Assembly: GCA_017472115.1 (NCBI GenBank)
Contig: JAFUQW010000055.1
Coordinates: 1-50,581, forward strand
Source of the DNA: Bacteroidales bacterium
Lineage (GTDB): Bacteria > Bacteroidota > Bacteroidia > Bacteroidales > UBA932
Direction of reading: 5' to 3'
DNA: 50,581 bases
In this document: piece after piece, positions 17,057-26,239 of the stretch
Layout of the letters: each line of letters begins with the position of its first letter
Numbering within the stretch: the stretch's first letter is position 1
Made by a program: the position numbers and the translations under genes
The notes under the pieces: generated by a model
Told to the model about the DNA's origin: nothing
Seen by the model: the letters and a program-made list of their open reading frames with translations, nothing else
Database searches by the model: none

Positions 17057-18934
17057 ATGAATGCTATAAAGAAATTTTTAGTAACAGTCATTTCAGGAAT
17101 AGCACTGACCGGCTGTTTTGACATGACTGAGCATCCTTACACATTGCTTGATGCGTCCAACTACTTCACAGATGAGAACTCAATCAAGCAGGTAATTGCA
17201 AACATCTACGCACAGGAGCAGGGCGACCTCTCCGAGCTCTATTGGTACGCACAGGAGCTTTCAGCTGACCAGATCACATGGCGTTCCTGGAACGGCGGAT
17301 CTTGGGGATGGGACTCAGGTGACAAGTTCGTACTTTCTACACATACATGGAATCCTTCTTCCAACTATGTAAACAAGATATGGAACGGTGCATGGCAGGC
17401 CATCGGTCTCTGCAACAACTTCATCACAGACCTTTCCGGCATCAGCGCAGCATCACTCGGAATATCCGAGTCACAGAAGCAGGGATATATCGACGAAGTA
17501 CGTACATTCCGTGTATATTGCTACTACAACGTGTTCGAGGTATTCGGCAGCGTGATTCCGTTGACAACATCTACTGACACATCCGTTCTCCCACTCAGCG
17601 CAATGAGCGGCACTACCTTCGAGGAAGGATGTAAGAAGATCTGCGACTGGATGATCGATGAACTCGACCAGACAGTGGAGTCACTTGCAAAGAACGGCTC
17701 GGTAAACCGTTGCAACCAGGCAATGAACCGTATGATCAAGATGCGTATCCTCCTCAACTCGGAGATCTTCACAGGCGAGGCACGCTTCACCGAGTGCAAG
17801 GATCTTGCAAAGGAAATCATTGACGGCAAGTACGGAACATATGCCATTGCTGAAGACTACAAGGCAATCTATTCTGCAAACAACAACACAGAGTGCAACG
17901 AGATCGTATTCGCATTCTCAAGCGACCCTGTTTACAACAAGAAGTCAACCAACATGCGTAACGGTCCGTTCATGGGCTATGTGTTCTCGACTTACTTCAA
18001 CACCAAGGAAGAGCATGCAGGATGGAACTGCTGCTGCCTTACTCCTTCATTCGACAACAGCAGCAACTTCTATGAGCAGTGCGTATCGATCGACGCTGAG
18101 ACCGGAGTTGCAACAATCGTGAAGGATATGTATGACAAGGAGCTTGCAACCTGCTTCCTTGATGCGGAATATGGTGACAAGCTCGGAGCTGTAATGGAGC
18201 GTTTCGACCCTCGTGACATCCGCCTTGTTGCTCCTTACAATGACCTGGCAGGAAACTGGGGCGGTCACTTCATGAACGGTCTTATCAAGGCTGACTTCGG
18301 AAAGGGCGAAGTACAGCTTGCCGATGCAGACCGCAACGGACAGCCTCTTGTATATGTCGATCAGGTTGGTAACTTCCAGGGCAAGGGCGAACATCCTCTT
18401 CTGCCTGTCGAGAACCCACGTTGGGGTGAGACAAACTCAGGTATCAGAATGGCCAAGTATCCATACTACCACATTGATTCACCTTACAACTTCTGCGACC
18501 CTGACGTTGTAGAGTTCCGTCTTGCCGAGGTTTATTACACTTACGCAGAGTGTCTCCTCCGCGAAGGAAACTCAGCAGAGGCCAAGAACTGGGTGAATCA
18601 GGTACGTAAGAGATATTTCTCTGCAAGCGACTGGACAAAGGCTCAGGATGCAGCTCCAAGAGGATTCGACACTGCATTTGACATGGACAGAATGCTCAGC
18701 GAGTGGGGACTCGAGTTCCTCGACGAAGGACACCGCCGTCGTACAGACCTCCGTCGTTTCGACAAGTTCACTCAGGGAACATGGTGGTTCTTCGGTCGTG
18801 CAACTGAGACCGGATATGACCTCCCTGCAAAGAGAGACCGCAAGTATGAGTGGTTCCCTGTTCCTGACAGAGCTCTTGCAGCAAATCCAGGTCTGCAACA
18901 GAACCCAAGCTACTTGTCAGCAGCAGCTCAATAA
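17057..18934 (+). CDS. susD: SusD/RagB-like glycan-binding lipoprotein
   Basis: The 625-residue protein has a lipobox with Cys20 (GIALTGC) and typical RagB/SusD sequence: an early block of tandem helices, then the C-terminal region EVYYTYAECLLREGNSAEAK, and the terminal RRTDLRRFDKF and KYEWFPVPDRAL motifs. SusD proteins sit on the cell surface as a hinged lid over SusC and bind the incoming glycan. It is 28 bp after susC and followed by a strong terminator, so susCD form their own transcript. It is longer than the roughly 550 residues of classical SusD, suggesting extra loops. Confidence 0.94.
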   Translation: MNAIKKFLVTVISGIALTGCFDMTEHPYTLLDASNYFTDENSIKQVIANIYAQEQGDLSELYWYAQELSADQITWRSWNGGSWGWDSGDKFVLSTHTWNPSSNYVNKIWNGAWQAIGLCNNFITDLSGISAASLGISESQKQGYIDEVRTFRVYCYYNVFEVFGSVIPLTTSTDTSVLPLSAMSGTTFEEGCKKICDWMIDELDQTVESLAKNGSVNRCNQAMNRMIKMRILLNSEIFTGEARFTECKDLAKEIIDGKYGTYAIAEDYKAIYSANNNTECNEIVFAFSSDPVYNKKSTNMRNGPFMGYVFSTYFNTKEEHAGWNCCCLTPSFDNSSNFYEQCVSIDAETGVATIVKDMYDKELATCFLDAEYGDKLGAVMERFDPRDIRLVAPYNDLAGNWGGHFMNGLIKADFGKGEVQLADADRNGQPLVYVDQVGNFQGKGEHPLLPVENPRWGETNSGIRMAKYPYYHIDSPYNFCDPDVVEFRLAEVYYTYAECLLREGNSAEAKNWVNQVRKRYFSASDWTKAQDAAPRGFDTAFDMDRMLSEWGLEFLDEGHRRRTDLRRFDKFTQGTWWFFGRATETGYDLPAKRDRKYEWFPVPDRALAANPGLQQNPSYLSAAAQ

Positions 18935-18944
18935 TTTATCAGAG

Positions 18945-18980
18945 AATGGTGGAGGAGGTAAAAATCCTCCACCATTTTTA
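18945..18980 (+). terminator. Intrinsic terminator after susD
   Basis: AATGGTGGAGGA (18945-18956) and TCCTCCACCATT (18965-18976) form a perfect 12-bp stem with an 8-nt loop followed by TTTTA. It separates susCD from the two-component system starting at 19000. Confidence 0.85.
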
Positions 18981-18999
18981 AATAAAGCAATCGGGACTC

Positions 19000-20145
19000 A
19001 TGAAATCTTTCGGCAAAGAACTGATAATCATCCTGACATTCGCCATCCTGCACGTCGTGATGACAGTCATCGCACGCTGGCAGGGACTTTCAGACCATCT
19101 GATGCTCACGACTCTTACCATGCTGATGGCCGTGACACTATGTCAGATCAAGAGAAGCAATGTAGCGACTATGATAATAATTCTTGTCATAGTCAACTTC
19201 GGAGGTTTCTACCTCAGCAGATGTATCGGAAGATTTCTCCATACCTTCATCACAAACACATACATCAGAGGAGGAACAGCCACATTCACTACGACATTCC
19301 TGATGGGACTGGCAGTATGCGGCATAGTATCACTGATAAACAAAAGAAAGTCAGCAGAGAGAAAACAGAAGCAATTGAGCACATACTGGCTTCTGCTGGT
19401 TTTCACAGTCATCATAGTAGCCCGACTTGCACTCATACTCATCAGCGGCGAGAGTCTCTATGAAGGAAACGCGACGCTGAACGTAATCATAGACTATACT
19501 TTCTGCTGCGTAGCACTGTTCTATCTCGCGACAAGCGCGATAAAGGAAGGCAGAAAGGCACAGGACGCTAAAGAAAAATACAACATAGCCCAATACAGCT
19601 ATCTCCGCCTGCAGCAGCAGGTCAAGCCACATTTCATGTTCAATAATCTGAGCATACTCAACAGCCTTATATGTGACGGGCAGATACCTGAAGCATCGGA
19701 CTTTGTGTATAAACTTGCATATCTCTACAGGTATCTGATAGAGAACGAAGAAGAAAAACTTGTTCCTCTCAGGGAGGAAATGGATTTCGTAAACAAATAC
19801 ACGGATCTTATGAAGGTAAGATTCGAGTCATCATTGAACGTAGAGACGGAAATTGAAGAAGAAACAGCCGGGAAATTCGTTGTACCGTGCTCGATCCAGC
19901 TGTTGGTGGAAAATGCGATAAAGCATAACGGCAGCACGGTGCAGACCCCTTTGAAAATACGTATTTACAATACATCGACACATATAATAGTCAATAACAA
20001 CAGACTTAAGAAGAACACCTGCGAATCATCGACTCATCTCGGACTGAAATACATCAGACAAATCTATGGCGACCTGACTTCCAAGGAAGTGAAGATAGAG
20101 TCAACAGATGAAGAATTCACAGTGAAACTGCCAATAATTAACTGA
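19000..20145 (+). CDS. LytS-type sensor histidine kinase
   Basis: The 381-residue protein has about six membrane helices in residues 1-180 and a His_kinase (PF06580) domain. The phosphoacceptor lies in QQVKPHFMFNNLSILNSL (H211), the N-box is QLLVENAIKHN, and the domain ends with HLGLKYIRQIYG. Kinases of this group pair with LytTR response regulators, and one is encoded 6 bp downstream. There is no large periplasmic sensor domain, so the signal is probably sensed within the membrane or by a partner. It lies between the susD terminator and the glycoside hydrolase operon, making it a candidate regulator of the locus. Typical starch loci use SusR or hybrid two-component sensors instead. Confidence 0.9.
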   Translation: MKSFGKELIIILTFAILHVVMTVIARWQGLSDHLMLTTLTMLMAVTLCQIKRSNVATMIIILVIVNFGGFYLSRCIGRFLHTFITNTYIRGGTATFTTTFLMGLAVCGIVSLINKRKSAERKQKQLSTYWLLLVFTVIIVARLALILISGESLYEGNATLNVIIDYTFCCVALFYLATSAIKEGRKAQDAKEKYNIAQYSYLRLQQQVKPHFMFNNLSILNSLICDGQIPEASDFVYKLAYLYRYLIENEEEKLVPLREEMDFVNKYTDLMKVRFESSLNVETEIEEETAGKFVVPCSIQLLVENAIKHNGSTVQTPLKIRIYNTSTHIIVNNNRLKKNTCESSTHLGLKYIRQIYGDLTSKEVKIESTDEEFTVKLPIIN

Positions 20146-20151
20146 CAAGAT

Positions 20152-20925
20152 ATGAATATACTGATCGTTGAAGATGAGAGAGTTACCCAAATGTCTCTGA
20201 TAAGGATGCTGAACTCCTGCTTCCCCGATATTGAAATAGTAGGTACCGCACGTACGGTAAAGGAAACCTTGGAATTCCTGCGTTCAAACGAGACTACGCC
20301 TCCGGATCTGATTATGATGGACGTAGAGCTGCAGGACGGAAACTGCTTCGACATATTCAGGCAGATCAACATCACCTGCAATGTGGTTCTGACCACAGCC
20401 TACCACAAATATGCCATCGAAGCGTTCAAGGTAGGCTGCATAGACTATCTCCTGAAGCCTATCGAGCCTCAGGCATTGTGCCGCTCTGTGGAGAGATGCA
20501 GGAAGAATATGAATACCGTCAATTCGATGAAGCTCCTTTCGACATTCAACCAGTTCATGACCAACAAGCCTATGAACACGGCAGAAAAGATAAAGAAGAG
20601 GTTCATCATCAAGCTCGGAGACAATTTCGTGCTCGTCCAGACAGCTGACATAGCTTACTTCTATACTGAGGACAACGCCACGTACATAGTGACCAAGCAG
20701 GGAATGAGCTATATAATAAACTTCTCGTTAGACGTCATCATAACACAGATAGACAATATGGAATTCTTCAGGATCTCGAGATACTGCATAATCGCACTTT
20801 CCGAGATCAAGGGAGTGATGAAGATCAAGGGAGGACGACTGAAGGTCGTGACGGATTTCGAACCGAAATGCGAAATGACCGTATCACGCGCAAGAGTGGA
20901 TGATTTTCTCGACTGGCTTGCCTGA
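20152..20925 (+). CDS. LytTR-family response regulator
   Basis: The receiver domain (residues 1-120) has the acidic pair in VEDER, the phospho-acceptor D57 in IMMDVELQDG, and the conserved Lys102 in YLLKPIEP. The C-terminal domain (about 150-255) is a LytTR DNA-binding domain with IAYFYTEDNATYIVT, FFRISRYCIIAL and KIKGGRLKVV. LytTR regulators bind direct-repeat sites near promoters. It is encoded 6 bp after the sensor kinase and 31 bp before the first GH13 gene, with no terminator between, so it may be cotranscribed with the enzymes and control them. The target genes are inferred. Confidence 0.92.
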   Translation: MNILIVEDERVTQMSLIRMLNSCFPDIEIVGTARTVKETLEFLRSNETTPPDLIMMDVELQDGNCFDIFRQINITCNVVLTTAYHKYAIEAFKVGCIDYLLKPIEPQALCRSVERCRKNMNTVNSMKLLSTFNQFMTNKPMNTAEKIKKRFIIKLGDNFVLVQTADIAYFYTEDNATYIVTKQGMSYIINFSLDVIITQIDNMEFFRISRYCIIALSEIKGVMKIKGGRLKVVTDFEPKCEMTVSRARVDDFLDWLA

Positions 20926-20956
20926 AACCAATAAATAAACTAACTAACATAATATC

Positions 20957-22321
20957 ATGAAAAATCTCATAACCGCCATTTCAATGGCATTGCTGGCAGT
21001 CGCATGCACCTGCCCGGCACAAGACAATTACGCGGATGTACCTTCACCTGAAGATGTAGTGATGTATCAGGTAAATCCGAGAAACTTCGCTCCGGAGAAT
21101 TCGTTCAACGCCGTAGCTGATCGTCTTGACGAAATCAAGGACTTGGGAATCAACGTATTATGGTTCATGCCTATCTATGAAATAGGATCTCTCAAGAGTG
21201 TGAATTCTCCATACTCGATCAAGGACTACAGATCAGTTAACCCTGAATTCGGTAAACTTGAAGATTTCAAGAGACTCGTATCAGAAAGCCATAAGAGAAA
21301 CATGATAGTGATCATCGACTGGGTGGCGAACCATACTTCATGGGATTGCCAGTGGATCTATGACAATCCTGAATGGTACACCCACGATGAGAAAGGCGAA
21401 ATCATCAGTCCTGAAGGAACAGGCTGGAATGACGTTGCAGACCTCGATTTCAGCAACCCTCATATGTGTCAGAGGATGATTGATGACATGAAGTTCTGGG
21501 TTGAAGAGGTCGGAGTTGACGGTTTCCGTTGCGACGCCGCTGACTTCATCCCTTACGAGTTCTGGGTTGACTGCCTCCAGCAGCTCAGAGCAATCGAAGG
21601 AAGAGAACTGCTCATGCTTGCAGAAGGACAGAGAAAGGATCACTTCGAAGCAGGGTTCGACATGAACTATGCATGGGAATGGCTCTCTGACCTCAGAAGA
21701 GTATATAACGGCAACACATTCGGCAGACAGGCTGCAGGCCAGGGTAGAAGAGGTGGCGGAATGGTTCCCGTAAGCACATTGTTCGCTACCGATTCAAGCG
21801 AATATGCAGGTATCCCTGAAGGAAAAATCAAGCTCCGCTTCACAACCAACCACGACGAGAACGTGAAGATGTCTCCTGTAAGGGAATTCTTCAGCGCAGA
21901 AGGCTCTATGGCTGCTTTCGTAGCCACAACCTTCATCCACGGAGGTATCCTTGTCTATGGTTCACAGGAAGTAGGCTATCCGGGCAAGATCAACTTCTTC
22001 AACTATGTTGACATAGACTGGAACGCAAATCCTCAGATGCGCGAGGAATATCGCGCCCTCATGGCCGCATACAACGCTGAACCTGCCCTCAGAAAGGGTA
22101 CCCTCGTTCCTTATCCTGACAACAACATCCTCATGTTCGAAAGGGTCTATGAAGGTGAGAAGATACTTGTCGTGATCAACCTCAGAGACAACCAGCATTC
22201 GATCACTCTTCCTGCTGAATGGCAGGGACGCACCTGCACGGATGTGGTTTCAGGCAAGCAGGTGACATTGGCTGCCGGGACCGACCTTCTCAGGCCGTTT
22301 GAATACTATGTAGTGAAATAA
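20957..22321 (+). CDS. GH13 alpha-amylase-family lipoprotein (small form)
   Basis: The 454-residue protein has a lipobox-like LLAVAC (Cys17) and a complete GH13 catalytic core. Region I has D121 in DWVANH, region II has the nucleophile D193 in DGFRCD, region III has the acid E223 in LAEGQ, and region IV has D300 in TNHDEN. It lacks an N-terminal carbohydrate-binding domain. It is paralogous to the minus-strand gene at 35740 but carries an extra R/Q/G-rich insertion (FGRQAAGQGRRGGG, nt 21719-21771) that the paralogue lacks. It heads the enzyme operon, 31 bp after the LytTR gene. A surface or periplasmic endo-acting amylase is likely; the exact bond cleaved is not certain. Confidence 0.9.
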   Translation: MKNLITAISMALLAVACTCPAQDNYADVPSPEDVVMYQVNPRNFAPENSFNAVADRLDEIKDLGINVLWFMPIYEIGSLKSVNSPYSIKDYRSVNPEFGKLEDFKRLVSESHKRNMIVIIDWVANHTSWDCQWIYDNPEWYTHDEKGEIISPEGTGWNDVADLDFSNPHMCQRMIDDMKFWVEEVGVDGFRCDAADFIPYEFWVDCLQQLRAIEGRELLMLAEGQRKDHFEAGFDMNYAWEWLSDLRRVYNGNTFGRQAAGQGRRGGGMVPVSTLFATDSSEYAGIPEGKIKLRFTTNHDENVKMSPVREFFSAEGSMAAFVATTFIHGGILVYGSQEVGYPGKINFFNYVDIDWNANPQMREEYRALMAAYNAEPALRKGTLVPYPDNNILMFERVYEGEKILVVINLRDNQHSITLPAEWQGRTCTDVVSGKQVTLAAGTDLLRPFEYYVVK

Positions 22322-22341
22322 TCCTATTCAATACCGATACT

Positions 22342-24360
22342 ATGAAAAAGTTTATAAGCCTCATTGCGCTTGCACTCTGCCTCATTGCAGCAGATGCAGC
22401 GGAAATCGAAAGGATGGATCCACCGTTCTGGTATGCCGGAATGAAGAATCCTGAACTGCAGATCATGTTCTATGGAGACAAGATTGCAGAGACATCATTC
22501 TCCATGGACAATTATGAAGGAGTGACGATCAAGGAGGTATGCAAGGTCGAGAACCCCAACTATCTCTTCGTTTATCTCAATGTCAGCGCAAAGGCAGAAC
22601 CGGGCATGCTGAACTTCAGATTCAAGGAAGGCAAGAAGGTCACATCGCAGAGCTTCGAACTCCGTCCGAGAAACGAAAAGCCGGGTGCCATGGGCTTCAC
22701 TCCGAAGGATGTGCTTTACCTCATCATGCCGGACAGGTTTGCCAACGGCAATCCTGACAACGACAATCTTGACGGCTATGTAGCCGACCGTAAGGGAGGC
22801 GGACGCCATGGCGGTGACCTTCAGGGAATCATGGAGCATCTCGATTATATCGACGACCTCGGCGTCACAGCCGTATGGCTCAACCCTATCCAGTTCAACA
22901 AGGGCAACAATTCACACGGATATTCTATCTCAGACTATTATCTCGTGGAGCCACGCCTCGGTACGAACGAGGAATACTGCGAAATGATCGACGCGGCTCA
23001 TGAGAAAGGAATCAAGGTCGTGATGGACATGATCTTCAACCACAGCGGAAGCTCGCACTGGTGGATCACCGACGTTCCTACTTCGGACTGGTTCAACCAG
23101 AACGACCAGGCCGTTAATACAGGCCGGAGGATGCTTGAGATGGAGGCAAACCGCGGCAAGCAGCAACAGCAGAGACAGCAGTTCAGCGGTTACCGCAGAC
23201 AGCAGGTGCAGATGCCTGCAAGCATCGCTGAATTCGAGGCTCTTCCTCAGGAGCAGAAAGACGCCCTGATAAGGATGAACACACATGATGACGAGGCGTT
23301 GGTGACCACCACACACTACAAGTGGACCCTCCTCGATCCTCATGCTCCACAGACAGAGAAAGACATCCTCGTGGAAGGATGGTTCTCCGGCGGAATGCCT
23401 GACCTCAATCAGAAGAATCGTCATCTTGCCACTTATCTGATCCAGAACAGCATCTGGTGGATCGAGTATTCACGCATCGACGGTATCAGAATGGATACAT
23501 ATCCTTATGCCGACTATGACATGATGGCAAGATGGTGCAAGGAGATTACCGACGAGTATCCTGATTTCAACATCGTAGGTGAAGGATGGTATCCTCGCAA
23601 CTCAGCTGCAGGCTGGTGGCAGGGCGGCTCGAATGTAAATGACAGGGATTCAAAGCTCAAGACAGTCATGGACTTCGACCTCACATTCACCACACAGAAC
23701 GAAATCCTCAAGGAAAGCAACACAAGCGAAGGCTCTGAGGCAGGACTCTTCAAGATGTATGAGTGCGTGACACAGGACTTCCTGATTCCTGATCCGAACT
23801 ATGTTCTCACCTTCCTTGACAACCACGACATCGCAAGATTCATGAAGCCGGGCGATCCTGTATGGAAACTGAAGCAGGGACTTGCGTTCCTTCTTACCAC
23901 AAGAGGAATCCCTCAGATATATTACGGAACCGAAATCATGATGGGTCGTACAGGAAAAGACCAGCTGCGTGCGGACTTCCCCGGCGGATGGGCTGAGGAC
24001 GAAAGATCGGCTTTCACTGCAGAAGGCAGGACTCCTGATGAGAACGAAAGCTGGAATTATGCAAGCAAGCTCCTCAACTGGAGAAGGACATCCAAGGCCG
24101 TGACAGAAGGCAAGCTCATCCACTACACTCCTGACAACAGGACCAAGTGCTATGTGTATGGACGTACTGACGGCAATGAGACAGTTCTTGTGATCCTCAA
24201 CGGAAGCGACACGATGAGACTTGTTGACATGCACAGATTCTCTGAAGTCATAAAGGACAACACAAAGGGAACGGATGTCGTGACCGGAGAAGTTGTCGAT
24301 CTGACCTCACTCGTGAAGATCGAGCCAAGAGGTGTATATGTACTTGAACTAAGCAAATGA
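22342..24360 (+). CDS. GH13 cyclomaltodextrinase/neopullulanase-like enzyme with Q/R-rich insert
   Basis: This 672-residue protein is exported by a signal peptide ending at ADAAE. An N-terminal Ig-like domain (about 25-120) precedes a GH13 barrel with intact D229 (region I), nucleophile D385 in DGIRMD, acid E414 in VGEGW, and D496 in DNHD. The N-domain and DVLYLIMPDRFANGNPDND fit SusA/neopullulanase-type enzymes that hydrolyse maltodextrins in the periplasm. Between regions I and II it carries an insertion of about 65 residues with GKQQQQRQQ and YRRQQVQ (about nt 23113-23300) that its tandem paralogue at 24369 lacks. It starts 20 bp after the previous gene. Confidence 0.9.
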   Translation: MKKFISLIALALCLIAADAAEIERMDPPFWYAGMKNPELQIMFYGDKIAETSFSMDNYEGVTIKEVCKVENPNYLFVYLNVSAKAEPGMLNFRFKEGKKVTSQSFELRPRNEKPGAMGFTPKDVLYLIMPDRFANGNPDNDNLDGYVADRKGGGRHGGDLQGIMEHLDYIDDLGVTAVWLNPIQFNKGNNSHGYSISDYYLVEPRLGTNEEYCEMIDAAHEKGIKVVMDMIFNHSGSSHWWITDVPTSDWFNQNDQAVNTGRRMLEMEANRGKQQQQRQQFSGYRRQQVQMPASIAEFEALPQEQKDALIRMNTHDDEALVTTTHYKWTLLDPHAPQTEKDILVEGWFSGGMPDLNQKNRHLATYLIQNSIWWIEYSRIDGIRMDTYPYADYDMMARWCKEITDEYPDFNIVGEGWYPRNSAAGWWQGGSNVNDRDSKLKTVMDFDLTFTTQNEILKESNTSEGSEAGLFKMYECVTQDFLIPDPNYVLTFLDNHDIARFMKPGDPVWKLKQGLAFLLTTRGIPQIYYGTEIMMGRTGKDQLRADFPGGWAEDERSAFTAEGRTPDENESWNYASKLLNWRRTSKAVTEGKLIHYTPDNRTKCYVYGRTDGNETVLVILNGSDTMRLVDMHRFSEVIKDNTKGTDVVTGEVVDLTSLVKIEPRGVYVLELSK

Positions 24361-24368
24361 CATAAATT

Positions 24369-26228
24369 ATGAAAAACATCAGATTTACATTGGTAGCGGC
24401 TCTCCTTCTGTTCCTTGCGGGACAGAAGGCCGAGGCCGTGGAAATCCAGCATCTCGATCCCCCATGCTGGTGGGTCGGAATGAAGAATACCGAACTCCAG
24501 ATCTTGGTGCATGGCCAGGGTATCTCGAATTCATCGGTTGACATCAAGTATCCTGGAGTAACCGTAAAGGAAATCGTCAGGACTGAGAATCCTAATTATC
24601 TTTTCATCTATCTTGACATCGCTCCAAAGACAAAGCCGGGAAAGATGGACATCGTATTCAAGGACGGAAAGGACAAGACCGTTCATGAATTCGAACTTCT
24701 TCCGAGGAGCACCAAGGAAGGAGCAAAGGGCTTCACTTCAGCCGATGTGCTCTATCTGATCACCCCTGACAGATTCGCGAACGGAAATCCTGAGAACGAC
24801 GCCATAGGCGGTGCAAGAGTGAACCGCGAAAGATCAGGCGCAAGACATGGAGGAGACATCAAGGGTGTCACCGACAATCTTGCATATATCAAGGATCTCG
24901 GCGTGACAGCAATCTGGCTCAACCCTGTACAGGAAAACAATGCCAACACCTATCACGGCTATGCGATCACGGACTTCTACAATGTTGACCCCCGCTTCGG
25001 TACGATGGAGGAATACATCGAGATGATCGACAAGGCGCATGAGAACGGAATGAAGGTAGTCATGGACATGATCTTCAACCATTGCGGAAGTTCTCACTGG
25101 TGGATGGAGGACCTCCCTACAGGTGACTGGCTCAATTTCGACAATACATTCGTGCCTACAAGCCATCAGAAATGGACTCAGGTCGATCCTCATGCGGCAC
25201 CGTCAGAGAGAAAGCTCTTCACCGACGGATGGTTCAACAGAGGAATGCCTGACCTCAACCAGAGAAATCCTCTCGTAAGGGATTATCTGATCCAGACTTC
25301 GACATGGTGGATCGAATATGCAAGAATCGACGGTATCCGCCAGGATACACATCCTTACATGGACGCCGAATTCGCATCGCTCTGGTGTAAGGCTACAATG
25401 GAGGAATATCCTGAATTCAACATCACAGGTGAGACATGGTATCCTGTCGGAAGCGGTTTCCCTGCATGGTGGCAGAAGAATTCTTCTTTCAGCCCTATCA
25501 ACAGCAACCTCACATCCGTGATGGACTTCAACCTCGCCTTCATCGTTCCTACAGCATTTGTTGACACTAACATTCCGGATGACGGAAAGGCTCAGGGTCT
25601 GTTCAACATCTACGTGTCGATGGCCAACGACTTCCTCTATCCTGATCCTAACAGCGTGCTCATCTTCCTCGACAACCACGATCTCGGAAGATTCTCGACT
25701 GTCGAGGACACGAACCTCAACAAATACAAGCAGGGTGTGGCATTCATCCTCACCACCCGCGGTATCCCTCAGATATACTACGGAACCGAGCTCCTTTTCA
25801 CAGGCTCGAAGCAGCAGGGTGACGGTGTGATCCGCAAAGACATGCCGGGCGGCTGGGAAGGCGACGAAAGGTCTGTGTTCACAGCTGAAGGAAGGACAGA
25901 CGAGGAAAACGAGGCATGGAACTATATGAGCCGCATCCTCAACTGGAGAAAGAACTCGAAGGCAGTGACCACCGGTTCGATGATCCAGTATGCACCGCTT
26001 CGCGAGCATGGAGACTGCTATGTATATGCAAGGATTGCAGGTGACGAGACAGTCCTGGTCGTTCTCAACGGATCCGACAAGGACGCTACAATCAAAATGT
26101 CGAGATACAGCGACGTGATGAAGGACTTCACAAAGGGTACGGATGTGGTGACCGGAGCTGAAATCGACCTTACAGGCACACTCGACGTCCCTGCAAGAGG
26201 AACATATATCTTCGACCTCAAGAAATAA
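24369..26228 (+). CDS. GH13 cyclomaltodextrinase/neopullulanase-like enzyme
   Basis: The 619-residue exported protein is a tandem paralogue of the preceding gene, only 8 bp away. It has the same N-terminal Ig-like domain (shared block ENPNYLF), DVLYLITPDRFANGNP, D233 in region I, nucleophile D326 in DGIRQD, acid E355 in TGETW, and D438 in DNHDLGR. A C-terminal beta domain ends with RGTYIFDLKK. The two probably act together on maltooligosaccharides in the periplasm, perhaps with different length or branch preference; Gln rather than Met precedes the nucleophile. It lacks the Q/R-rich insert. Specificity cannot be assigned from sequence. Confidence 0.9.
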   Translation: MKNIRFTLVAALLLFLAGQKAEAVEIQHLDPPCWWVGMKNTELQILVHGQGISNSSVDIKYPGVTVKEIVRTENPNYLFIYLDIAPKTKPGKMDIVFKDGKDKTVHEFELLPRSTKEGAKGFTSADVLYLITPDRFANGNPENDAIGGARVNRERSGARHGGDIKGVTDNLAYIKDLGVTAIWLNPVQENNANTYHGYAITDFYNVDPRFGTMEEYIEMIDKAHENGMKVVMDMIFNHCGSSHWWMEDLPTGDWLNFDNTFVPTSHQKWTQVDPHAAPSERKLFTDGWFNRGMPDLNQRNPLVRDYLIQTSTWWIEYARIDGIRQDTHPYMDAEFASLWCKATMEEYPEFNITGETWYPVGSGFPAWWQKNSSFSPINSNLTSVMDFNLAFIVPTAFVDTNIPDDGKAQGLFNIYVSMANDFLYPDPNSVLIFLDNHDLGRFSTVEDTNLNKYKQGVAFILTTRGIPQIYYGTELLFTGSKQQGDGVIRKDMPGGWEGDERSVFTAEGRTDEENEAWNYMSRILNWRKNSKAVTTGSMIQYAPLREHGDCYVYARIAGDETVLVVLNGSDKDATIKMSRYSDVMKDFTKGTDVVTGAEIDLTGTLDVPARGTYIFDLKK

Positions 26229-26239
26229 GACCTGACGAC

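Noticed and set aside
18648..19463. A 271-codon frame overlapping susD and the sensor kinase gene
   Set aside because: It overlaps two well-supported genes and the terminator between them; the protein is low-complexity and matches nothing.
25203..26009. A 268-codon minus-strand frame opposite a GH13 gene
   Set aside because: It lies fully within an enzyme gene with intact catalytic motifs on the other strand.
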